From positions 23,472,851 to 23,536,850 of the forward strand of contig NC_031496.1 of NCBI RefSeq assembly GCF_000237925.1: 64,000 bases of DNA, in the 5' to 3' direction. The notes under the pieces are model-generated. The model made no database searches. It had not been told where the DNA came from and saw only the letters and a list, made by a program, of their open reading frames with translations. This DNA is from Schistosoma mansoni. Taxonomy: Eukaryota > Platyhelminthes > Trematoda > Strigeidida > Schistosomatidae. Of this stretch, positions 54,986 through 64,000 are shown piece by piece. Every line of letters starts with the position of its first letter. Position 1 is the stretch's first letter. A program made the position numbers and the translations under genes.

Positions 54986-55782
54986 TAAGGAGACTATTCC
55001 AAAGACTTTTATCTTTTCAATTAAACTTTTCTATTATATAGAATCATACTCATTTGTAAACCTTTTATATTGTACAGTTAGCATTCATTCATCACTATTC
55101 ACTTTAACGTAATCCAAAAACATGAGGTTAATTCCAGTATTTGATCAAGTGGAAAACAAATAGCCCAATCGTTTAAGTTGGTAGCCTTATTTTTAGTTTA
55201 CAAAGACTAAAATTTATTCCACTTTTATCCGTAGTAATACTCATCATATGGGTCAATAAACTTGGCTTAATCTCCGTTTTCACAACTAAGAATATTTATC
55301 GAATTCCTTCAAAAACTAGGTTTTTCAAGTGTATTGACGTTATATACATATATATATCATCCTTTATTTTATGTCCTTTCATCTAGGCTTCATTTATTAT
55401 TTCTAGAAATATGGTAAGGATCGTTTTAGTTTAGGTCAACTATAAGAGCTTTCGGTATATTTTTCTTCGGGTAACTTTGTCAACAACCAAAAAAATATAC
55501 CTTAGAAACTTACCTCTATGAATGATTTTTTCAAATCTGATAATACAAATGAAAAAAAATAGTACATGCACTTGGATTCATTTGATGCTGATATGAAATG
55601 TTGCTAGACGACTATAACTCATATCCTTTGTAGTTAGGTTTACTTCTTTATTGGACATAGTATGTATTTCTTGAAGAATTTTTCAAAAATTTTTCTTCTA
55701 AATCACTGGGGAAATGTTTTTATGTGAACTACAATATAACTACAGATTAACTCTTAAAAGTGCATTATGCATTAGTGAAATA

Positions 55783-56128
55783 AATTACAATTTTAACATA
55801 GTTGAAAGCATGAGTCAATTGAAGCTAGATCACCACTGAAAACCTGGAAGCACTGGACGACCGTTTGGTCCTTTTGTCGGACTCCTCATCAGTGTGCATC
55901 CATGATCCCGCCCCTCGAGATTCGAACCCAGAACCTATCAGTATCACGCGCAAGCGCCTAACCTCTAGACCACTGAGCTGGCCGGTATCCAAAAGTGGTA
56001 ACTTCGAATCTCGTGGATGCGCACTGTTGAAGAGTCTCAAAATAGGACGAAACAGCCGTCCATTGCTTCCAGGTTTTCCATAGTGGTCTAGCTTCAATTG
56101 ATTCATGATCTCAACTATCGAAATTCTA
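55783..56128. mobile_element. HH-2 inverted dimer with 7-bp flanking repeat
   Basis: Antisense arm 55783 to about 56000 (with B box GATTCGAACCC and A box) and sense arm about 56001-56128 (CTTCGAATC, altered hammerhead, 3' part). TGAAATA lies at both flanks (55776-55782 and 56129-56135). Confidence 0.75.
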
Positions 56129-56224
56129 TGAAATATTCGTCTTGTTTATTATTTACTGAGAGTTAGTTACAGTGTTGAAGTGAATAATAAGTAACTAACG
56201 AATTTATCAAGAAAAAAACACTAA

Positions 56225-56458
56225 CAACGTCAGATGCCGGCTGACTGGTCTATCGGTTAGGTGCTCCGGCGCGAGACTGGTAGTTCCGGGGTTCGAATCT
56301 CGAGAGGCGAGGTCGTGGATGGGCATTGCTCAGGAGTCCTATAATAGGACGATACGGCCGTCCAGTGCTTCCAGGTTTTCCCTGATGGTCTAGCTTCAAT
56401 TGACTCATAATTTTAACTATGAAAATACTGAAATCTCCACAAAACCCCTTCTGATAAA
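56225..56458 (+). mobile_element. HH-2 repeat
   Basis: Sense: tRNA-like head with B box GGGTTCGAATC, hammerhead (core CTCAGGA, GATAC for GAAAC; inactive) and 3' terminus CCCCTTCTGATA. Confidence 0.85.
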
Positions 56459-56839
56459 AAAAATAAACACTTAATCTTATTTCATCATAATTCGTAGTAA
56501 TAATAGCTAGTTATGATTTATGTGAAAATTAACCCTTATGACAGATATCCCAAAAAATTCTACCAAACAATATATACATAGTATATGATTAATGATATTT
56601 GGCACCGTCCCATTCATAACTAACATTACTGTCTATAAGTACTTCTCTTTTTTTGGGAATCATCTGACGTTAGTTGATCTGTCATTTTTAATGGATTACT
56701 TATAATTATGGATATTATTATTTTAATTAATTATTATACAATTAACTAATAACATGCAAAAAAAGGTATTTTAGTATACGAAATATTCTAATTACATACA
56801 TAGTAACTAAAACAGTCTGAAGTGATAATTTGTAATCTT

Positions 56840-57300
56840 ACATAGTTGAGACCATTAGTCAATTGAAGCTAGACCACCGTGGAAAAAGTGGAAGCACTGG
56901 ACGGCCGTTTCGTCCTATTGTGGGACTCCTCACTAGAGACTAGCTCTATGAGGTATTTACTGGAGTTCTAGTGAGAAGCAGTGACCAGTAGAGCTCAAAC
57001 AGGTTTGTTGTGAGATATCAACTCACTGAAGACAATTGATGAATGGTTGCTCAATTTCGTGGATTGGTTGAAATTAGACATTAACACCGTTGCATGCCGG
57101 CCGGCTCAGTGGTCTATAGTTTTAACGCTGTCGCGCAAGACCGATAGGTCCTGGGTTAGAATCTTGCGAGGCGGAATCGTGAATGCGCACTGCTGAGGAG
57201 TCCCACAGTAGGATGAAACGGCCGTTCAGTGCTTTCAGGTTTTCCCTGGTGATCTAGCTTCAATCGACTCATGATCTCAACTATATAAAAATACGAATCT
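56840..57300. mobile_element. HH-2 inverted dimer with near full-length sense arm
   Basis: Antisense arm 56843-56937 (3' part to CTCCTCA in the ribozyme core) joins a sense unit 56938-57300 with 5' region, A box TCAGTGGTCTATAG, degraded B box GGTTAGAATC, hammerhead CUGAGGA and 3' block. The sense cleavage site reads GUU. No clear flanking duplication was found. Confidence 0.8.
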
Positions 57301-57374
57301 CTCAAATCCTCATTGTGTTCTCCACTCTTCTCAAAAATTTCACATAACGTAAACTGTTTGAATGAAACACATTC

Positions 57375-57487
57375 TTTTTTATAGAAATGGGGTTTTGTAA
57401 AGATTGTTGTTATTTTAATAGTTGAATTCGTGAGTTGATTAGAGTTAGACTACCGTTGAAAACCTGGAAGCATTGGATGGTGGGTTT
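57375..57487 (-). mobile_element. HH-2 3'-end fragment
   Basis: Antisense: GAAATGGGGTTTTGTAAAGA, GTTGAATTCGTGAGTTGATT, CTGGAAGCATTGGATGG; truncated in stem III. Confidence 0.75.
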
Positions 57488-57711
57488 TTTTCGTCTGTGA
57501 AACATTGCCAGGAAATGTATCAAGTCAAATTAGACCTAATTCGCCTGGTTTTCTACATATTTCATTCAACCTACAATTTATGGAAGGTTATTTTCAGTTA
57601 TCTTTAAGGAAATAACAACTGAAATATTACTTAGAAGCCTTAAAAATGTGGTTTATTTGAAATTTAAACTTTCTGAATTACACAAGGTTTCAAGGGCTAT
57701 GATGACTTTTT

Positions 57712-58195
57712 TAAATTCACTTGGTGTTATTTACTTGTATCTTCCCATTGTTATTTAGGTCTGCCATTGATCAGTCTCTTGTTGGCATATGTGCATCAAT
57801 TAAATTCCTAAATAAGAATGTGAAGATACAAGTAAACAACATCAAGTAAATTTAAACTACACCTCATTGCACAAACAGGTGACCATCAACACTCAGTAGC
57901 TAAGTGGATAACACGATGGCATTTGAAGAGAATAGTACTGGGTTTGAGTCTCAAAGTGAACATCAACTCTGAGATGTAGGTACATCCTGCTTACTACTTC
58001 TACCAATATGGGATTTGAATTGACAACTTCATCTCTGTGCTAATGTGGTATGGCAACTCGAACTGATGTACGTACGTACGAAGTTCTACGTTGTAACTGA
58101 TTGACTGACTGACTGACATCCAGCTGACGCGTCCCAAATACGACGAAACGCGCGTCCTGCATTCCAATGCTAGCCACTATCCATCTTTGTTAATT
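57712..58195 (+). mobile_element. HH-1 repeat split by a GACT-tailed insertion
   Basis: Starts with a palindromic AAATTCACTTGGTGTTATTT region, then sense A box TAGCTAAGTGG, B box GGGTTTGAGTC, the first half of stem I (GTACATCC), an insertion at 57988-58115, and the rest of the hammerhead (CTGACGC core, GAAA, ACGCGCGU, GUC). One core base differs, so cleavage is doubtful. Confidence 0.85.
57988..58115 (+). mobile_element. GACT-tailed retroposon inserted in a hammerhead
   Basis: 128-bp insertion with target duplication ACATCC (57982-57987 and 58116-58121) and a GACT tail (about 58099-58115). Related to 34095-34205. Probably the 3' end of a LINE or a short SINE moved by one. Confidence 0.8.
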
Positions 58196-58423
58196 TTTTT
58201 GTCTAAAATTAAACGTTTTATCAATTGTCTAGATTTTCGACCTGCAGATTTCAACGAATATGATGTGTTGAGAACTTTAACTCGCGATGAATATGTTTAG
58301 GATAGAAGTCAAAATGATTATATCAGTTAAAACATTTATAGTATCATATGATAGTAAACTTCGGAACTACTTATCTCTTAAATGACCATCGTACAATTGT
58401 ATGAGTGAATATGAATTATATAG

Positions 58424-58839
58424 TGTTATAACGTATGGGCTCGTAATATATATGGACGTGCAATTAGAGAGGAGTGGATTTTATTGATCGAACGCAAATG
58501 ATACTTGAAATCGTACGAGCAGTCTTGGGTGCTATTCGGTCCTTCCTATCTGTCTAGCCCAGCCAGTTGAGTCCAGAACACAAATAACAGCCTCCGCAAT
58601 ATGAATCATTATTTACAAACATACTGGGTTTTTATACAAACCAAAGTAATCAATAAACTGATTATAACTCAAGAATCGTATGATAATAAGTCAAAGATCA
58701 AAATAAAGCTAATGATAAGAGAAACACGAATATGAATAGTTTAGTTACGTAACAATTGTACAATAGGAAATAGGCATAATACATTGGTCGATAAATAGTC
58801 CTTAGAGTTACCATTCATAATTCACCAGGGGATATAACA
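58424..58839 (-). mobile_element. LTR-1 solo LTR, reverse orientation
   Basis: 416-bp solo LTR with TGTTATA and GATATAACA ends and exact 5-bp duplication TATAG (58419-58423 and 58840-58844). It is shorter than the other LTR-1 copies. Confidence 0.85.
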
Positions 58840-58845
58840 TATAGT

Positions 58846-60850
58846 ATGCATTTGACTCGAACAACATTCGTAGAGGCACCTATCTCTTTCATAAACCGGC
58901 GTATTCCATAATTCATATCATTCAAAATTATAGACTAAACTACTTAAATTAATGTTAGTAGTAAGTTTCTATGCGTTAACAGAATACAGCATACTTTTCG
59001 CTTTCCTCCTGAAGTCTGGTATAGAGAAGTACATCACTAAAGGTAGATATTTTAGAAGAAACAAGCCTTTTATAACAATTGAATACATTAATTCAAACAC
59101 TGCATAAGCTTGTAGATATCTTTGATGTTACTCCTTGGTTCATATTATCACTGAAAATAGAACATCATAGGTAACATCGTCAAGCTGAGTGAATAGATTC
59201 AACGATCAAGTGTAAGATAGTTTTTTTTTCTACAAATAATTGTAACCCATGAATTAGTAACAAATAAGTAAGAAATCGTGCCTATTTTATGGTTTAAACT
59301 ATGAATTTTACTAAAGGAAAACTTTATCCCCAACTTTCTGCTCACTACCTCTAACATCCTTGATTGCTAAAGTAGGTAGAATATAGAATTAAGTTCGCTT
59401 ATAACTATCATGAAAAGACGTGTGTATAACAATGTGTAAAATAAGAACTATGGTTGATTTGTGTGTTAACGGGTAAATTGTTCAGTCGTTTATCACTCCC
59501 AGAGAGATGATATCATCCTTTGAATTTGCTGATGCACTTCGCTGGTGAGTGTCATCTGTCAAGGCTCCTTAAATTGATTGTTTCCTATTGATGGTCTCCA
59601 CCTAAATAACATTAAACAATATAACTCAAGTGTTAATTAATAAATTTTAAACTACAACATACTTTAATCAATTTAAATGTCTGTCGTGGACGTTAGATCC
59701 CCAGAACTCACTTGGGAAGGGTCCTAATTTTGTAGTTTTATTCTGAAAAATTGAATTTTATGTTTTCGCGCCAAGAAACGCTTAGTTGACCTGCAGCTCA
59801 CATTTCCCACTCGGAATTCCTTGGCTGTCATTGGTTGACGGATTTTTTAGTATGCTATTTTGTGGCTCTCTCAAGAGCGTTTCTATCATTGTATAAATAA
59901 GCTTGATTTATGTGCTTAGTAATCCCGTACTTTGTGGGTGCTTGTTGAATACATTATCTATGTCTCATCAAGACTTCTTGATCTAGTTAGTAGGGTCGGG
60001 GACAACGGAATAGACTTAGCCTATCGTGTCGCTTTGTCACTGACCTTCGTAATAGCAACAAGCATATCTATATCACTTCCTCAATCATACGATATATATC
60101 ACCAATTTTCTGAAGTTGTTAATGTAGATTACCAGTTGATTATTCACTTATTTAGGTGAGTTGTAGCAGTCATATAACTTCAAAGTTGTAGATATAATCA
60201 TGCACTGGGCCTATTCCTCAGTTTCAAGAAATGATTAAACAATTGTCCAATGTATCTTTTTCTTTTAATATCTGTCAATGATCATAATCAACTTCAAATT
60301 TAAGTAGTATTATAAATGTCCCGATTTGAAAACGTTATTTGAAGTAAATTTCCAAAACCAGGAGGAATCGGCAGAAAATATCTTCCATTGTGAATTGTTT
60401 TTGAAGTGTCGCAATTACAGCTGTATGCAGATAATTTATAATGAAACTTTATTATCTGAAGACGGTTGTTTGTAAACATCTGACGAACCTATGTAATGTC
60501 ATAAAGGAGTGTTTATAAGAACTATATGATGAATTAGCGTAATACATTTTTAGCAATTGTGACTAATAATAACATGATAAAGTATTTGTGAAGGAATACA
60601 AAGTCAGTCAAGCTAAAATAAACTGGACCATAAGAACAACAATGATATTGGTTAAGCAATTACCGTAAGACCTAATTCTTCTGGGTTTGATCCTTGGTCG
60701 GTCTGGAGATGTGTTGTATTTAGAATAATATGGCTGTTGTATGATCCATGGTTTTTTCAATCGCACCGTAACTGAAATCAGTTTTTAACGAACATCACTT
60801 TCACCTAATAATAGTCGTCAGAAAAGGTATTACTTACTTTACATTTAGAA
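58846..60850. other. Interval without a confirmed element
   Basis: No shared repeat or convincing exon was seen. A GC-richer stretch at about 59683-59930 begins TGTCGTGGACGTTAGATCCC and contains a TATA-like TGTATAAATAAGC (about 59892). It could be a diverged LTR or promoter, but no terminal pair was found. Confidence 0.35.
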
Positions 60851-60854
60851 AAGT

Positions 60855-61165
60855 AGTACTCAGTAGCTGAGTGGATAACGCGATGGCGTTTGAAGCGAAA
60901 GGTTCTGAGTTGGAATCACAGAGTGAACATCAACTCTCATTGCAGTTACATCCAGCTGACGAGTCCCAAATGGGACGAAACTTCGCGTCCTGGATTCCAC
61001 TACTAGCCACTATCCATTTTTGCTTACAACGCTTGTGAAATAAGGCTATATCGAAGCAATACGCCCAGTATGTAGATATGCCAATTAGAGACTGACCAGT
61101 TGCAGTCCTAGACATCAATGGGAAGATTCAAACAAGTAATACTAAGTGAATTTGAAAAGAAGTAC
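60855..61165 (+). mobile_element. HH-1 repeat with intact hammerhead
   Basis: Sense near-full unit: A box TAGCTGAGTGG, degraded B box, hammerhead at about 60949-61005, then downstream part to AATACTAAGTGAATTT. Confidence 0.9.
60949..61005 (+). ncRNA. Hammerhead ribozyme (HH-1/Sm-alpha type), intact core
   Basis: Core CTGACGA at 60957-60963, stem II GUCCC/GGGAC perfect, GAAA, stem III loop ACUUCGCGU, triplet GUC, then CTGGATTCC pairing with ATCCAG. The slightly enlarged stem III loop is unusual for the family. Confidence 0.75.
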
Positions 61166-61619
61166 TGTTTATAACCATGTCTTAACAAAATAATATGATC
61201 ACTGTTTTGTTTAAAGTGTATTACTTCATTGGATTACATAGTTACGATGAAATTTATCTTTCTATTTCAGTAAATAGATTGATCAAAGGAAATACTTGTT
61301 TGAAGCACTTGACAGATAATTTGTTATCTGTTCAATAAATACTTCAAAACGCTATTTTAAAGAGATAGTCAAAACTAATTACTAACACTTAAAAAGGTAT
61401 TGTGATGCTTTCATTTAAGCTCTAATATATATAATACTAGCAAAATTAATGACATAATCTTGAGTAATCAAAGTGAAGACACAAGTGATATTCAGGAAAA
61501 GTAACTTCATAAACTGTCTTCTGGTTACTGTTAAGTTTATAACAGACTAGAAAAGATATCATAATGATTTTCAAGCAATTTGTGTCCATATCTAGCTAAT
61601 AGATACAAGAAATCACATT

Positions 61620-62465
61620 TGAGAGGAAACACGGATTATAATGAACAGGTTAGATGCAACTAGACGATTCGGACTTCACAGATGACCTGACACTTCCATC
61701 TCATACACGCGAACAGATGTATATGAAGACAACTAATGTAGCAGCAGCTATCGCACCAGTAGGCCTCAATATATACAAAGGGAAAAACAAGTTCCTCAAA
61801 TATAACACGTAAAACACCAATCCAATCACACTTGGTGGAGAAACTCTGGAAGAGATGGAAACTTTCACGTACTTGACTGGTCAGCATCGCCGATGAACAA
61901 GAAGGATCTGATGCAGACATAAAGGTGAGGGTTGGCAAAGCAAGGACAGAATTCCTACAACTGACGAACATATGGAACTCAAAACAACTGGAAACCGATA
62001 TCAAGGTGGGAATTTACAAAACGAATGTCGAGACAGTTCTACTGTACGGAGCTGAAACATGGAGAACTACCACAACCATCATGAAAATATGACAAGTATT
62101 TATAAACAGTTGTCTACACAAGATACGGAGTGTCAGTTGGCGAGATACCATCAGCAACAGCCTACTGTGGGAGAGGACAAACCAGCTTCCAGCTGAAGAT
62201 GAAATTAGGAGGTGAGTAGGACATACATAACGGAAATCACCAAACTGCATCATGAAGCAAGGCCAAACTTAGAATCGTGAAGGGAAATGTAAAAGAGGAA
62301 AACCAAAGAACACATTGCCGTGAGAATTGGAATCAGACACAAACAGAATGGATAGCAACTGGAAAGAACTGGAAAGGATTGCCCAGGACGGGGTTGGATG
62401 GAGAATGGTGGTGAGTAGCCTATGCTCCTTCACGAGGATTAACAAGTGTAAGCCAGTAAGATATA
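61620..62465 (+). mobile_element. LINE-B fragment with RT end and C-terminus
   Basis: Sense copy starting in the RT region before the FADD motif (GACGATTCGGACTTCACAGA, where an S replaces the first residue equivalent), then the VGLNIYKGKN-like block, KTNVETVLLYGAETW at about 62020, and the 3' end with an AAGTGTAAGCCAGTAAG tail remnant. The coding sequence is broken. The minus-strand frames at 61660-62004 and 62014-62253 are its shadows. Confidence 0.85.
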
Positions 62466-62899
62466 AGAAATATTGATTTATTAGAGTTCTCGTGCAACCA
62501 TCTTTCAGGATTTCGGATGTAATCTGTTGAATATATTGAACTATCAGTCGAGATTTATGTTTTTTGAATTGTTTAAAGGATTCTAGACTTTTCTGATCTA
62601 GCTGGTGTAATTAAATTCATGACAATGAGATGGTATAAATAATATGAAATAGCTTTTAAATTGTGGTTTCTTGTAAGCTGCCTACAACCATAATCGTATT
62701 TAAATATCACATAATTCAAAATAAATACAATTCTACACACTTTATCTTTTCTGTGTTTATCTTCGAACGATCAAAAACATGTCACATTACATAAATACTG
62801 ACAATCATTACCATTTTCATTATCTTAGTTACCAGTGTCTATTTCGTAATGTCTGTGAGAATTGGATGAGAAACAATGACTTAAAAAATGATTTCATAC

Positions 62900-63378
62900 T
62901 GTTATATCACGAGGAGAATTGTGAATGGTAACTTTGAGGACTATTTCGAGACCAATATGATATGTATATTTCCTATTGTATAATTGTTAAGTAACTAAAC
63001 TATTCACATTCGTGTCCCTCTTATTGTAAGCTTTATTTAGACCTATAGACTATTATTATACGATTTACCATTCCTGAGTTATCCCTAGTCTATTAATTAC
63101 CGTTCCCCCTATTCATAGCCACATTTGGCCAAATCTTGTACAAATGTTATTTTCTATTTTATGGTACGATGTGGTCAGTTTGTTTGGTATATAAATCCAG
63201 TATGTTTGAGAATAATGATTCATATTGCAGGGACTGTTGTTGGTGTTCTGAACTTAACTAGCTGGGCTAGGCAGAAGCAGGACCGACAAGTACTCAGGAC
63301 TGCTCATAGGTGTTTTATGTTTCACTGGTCCGATCAATAAATCACTCCTGTCTAATAGGCGAGCCACACGATATAACA
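62900..63378 (+). mobile_element. LTR-1 solo LTR, best preserved
   Basis: 479 bp from TGTTATATCACG to GATATAACA, with exact 5-bp duplication CATAC (62895-62899 and 63379-63383). The TATA-like GGTATATAAA lies at about 63186. No internal retrotransposon sequence is present. It lies about 150 bp upstream of the signal-peptide exon at 63532. Confidence 0.9.
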
Positions 63379-63531
63379 CATACTATTCATAATCAACGAC
63401 TATTTTGATTCATCTTACAGCAATAAGAGATACCCAAAACTTTCCTACTATTTATTACAGTAATTCATAACATTACGATATTTGTTTGTTGACTGTTTTT
63501 GTGTTTACTTGTTTCTTTGTTTTTATTTCAG

Positions 63532-63608
63532 TAGAAATGAACAAGTTGTCATTGATACAATTGTTTATAATCATTCTTGTTACTTTGACAATCAAAATAA
63601 ACGGTGAT
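63532..63608 (+). CDS. First coding exon of a secreted protein (signal peptide exon), partial gene
   Basis: A T-rich tract ending TTTTATTTCAG (acceptor at 63530-63531) precedes TAGAA and an ATG at 63537. The frame MNKLSLIQL then FIIILVTLTIK then INGD runs to the consensus donor GTAAGT at 63609-63614, giving 24 codons (63537-63608) and a phase-0 boundary. N region with one lysine, a hydrophobic core of about 14 residues (LIQLFIIILVTLTI) and a small polar end (NGD) make a textbook secretory signal peptide. In schistosomes this architecture (short 5' UTR exon, signal-peptide exon, phase-0 or symmetrical following exons) is characteristic of secreted-protein and micro-exon genes. Downstream exons would lie beyond the window. 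The downstream intron already contains HH-2 and HH-1 repeats. Confidence 0.6.
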
Positions 63609-63656
63609 GTAAGTTTCTGTCTTAATTATTATTTTTTGTAAATACTTTGTAAATAC

Positions 63657-63812
63657 ACTGTTGGATGCCGGCTGACTCAGTAGTCCATCGGTTAATTGCT
63701 CTGGCGCGAGACTGGTAGGTTCTGGGTTCGAGTCCCTCGAGGTGGGATCGTGGATGCGCACTGCTGAGGAGTCCCACAATAGGACAAGACGACTGTCCAG
63801 TGCCTCCAGAAA
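63657..63812 (+). mobile_element. HH-2 repeat in the intron after the signal-peptide exon
   Basis: Sense copy with A-box-like CAGTAGTCCATCGG, B box GGGTTCGAGTCC and hammerhead with CUGAGGA and GUCC/GGAC but AAGA in place of GAAA, so probably inactive. The 3' part is replaced by CAGAAAAACAGTGAAAATCT after stem I. Confidence 0.8.
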
Positions 63813-63856
63813 AACAGTGAAAATCTCTCATATAAACCATCCAATTTGATTTCATT

Positions 63857-64000
63857 TTGTATTGTTTGTTTGAATCTTCCCATTGATGTTTAGGACTGCA
63901 TCATAGTGGCATATGTGCATCCTCGATATTGCCTTAAATCACAAGCATCATAAGAAAAGATAGATGGTAGCTAGCAATGGAATCCAGGAATCGCGTTTCA
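63857..64000 (-). mobile_element. HH-1 repeat running off the window end
   Basis: Antisense unit from TTTGTATTGTTTGTTTGAAT through CATCATAAG and the CCATC-equivalent to stem III at the last base. The ribozyme is only half contained. Confidence 0.85.

Noticed and set aside
59683-60170. Possible solo LTR beginning TGTCGTGG with a TATA-like box
   Set aside because: I could not find a matching CA end or a 4-6 bp duplication, and no second copy is in the window. Kept only as a note in the interval.

Overview
The window looks like gene-poor, repeat-dense DNA from a blood fluke (Schistosoma or a close schistosomatid). The main reason is the many copies of the tRNA-headed, hammerhead-ribozyme-bearing repeat known in schistosomes as Sm-alpha. 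The DNA is AT-rich and has fluke-style LINE fragments, Penelope-like fragments and solo LTRs. The species cannot be fixed from sequence alone. There is no complete protein-coding gene, no rRNA or functional tRNA gene, and no CRISPR array. Two 200-base N gaps (9029-9228 and 49822-50021) each lie at a ribozyme repeat.

Host genes appear only as isolated exon candidates. An internal exon lies at 11361-11534. A terminal exon with stop codon, 3' UTR and AATAAA lies at 16556-16770. A first coding exon encoding a signal peptide and ending at a GTAAGT donor lies at 63532-63608, so a gene for a secreted protein probably starts at the right edge. A weaker exon candidate is at 27276-27486. An exon-like sequence duplicated in inverted orientation spans 30178-30862.

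The rest is mostly retroelement debris. Names used here: HH-1 (Sm-alpha-like), HH-2 and HH-3 are three repeat families that each join a tRNA-like head (A and B boxes) to a hammerhead ribozyme. LINE-A is an RTE-like element with a TAAA tail. LINE-B is a second LINE with a TAAG tail. RS is a roughly 525-bp non-coding retroposon that shares the last ~70 bp of LINE-A. PLE marks Penelope-like fragments (reverse transcriptase, GIY-YIG domain and separate hammerhead segments). LTR-1 and LTR-2 are two solo-LTR families with clean target duplications. Rep-D is a further long repeat.

Layout: LINE-A and LINE-B fragments and the first RS copies at 1-11 kb; host exons, HH-3 and RS at 11-17 kb; LTR-1, RS, inverted HH-1 and an unusual non-repeat island at 18-24 kb; nested insertions (LINE-B in HH-2, HH-2 in LTR-2) at 24-30 kb; the inverted exon duplication and many HH-2 copies at 30-37 kb; PLE fragments at 33-41 kb and 50.7 kb; HH-1/HH-2 arrays to 58 kb; and two LTR-1 copies, HH-1, LINE-B and the signal-peptide exon at 58-64 kb.

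The most interesting signal is structural. HH-1 and HH-2 repeatedly occur as head-to-head inverted dimers, both 3' ends pointing outward, and at least five such dimers are bounded by one 7-14 bp direct repeat. That suggests each dimer entered as a single insertion. With three unrelated tRNA-like heads carrying the same ribozyme design (CUGANGA core, palindromic stem III of the type ACNNNNGU) and PLE ribozymes nearby, the window looks like a ribozyme-retroposon community probably moved by Penelope-like machinery.
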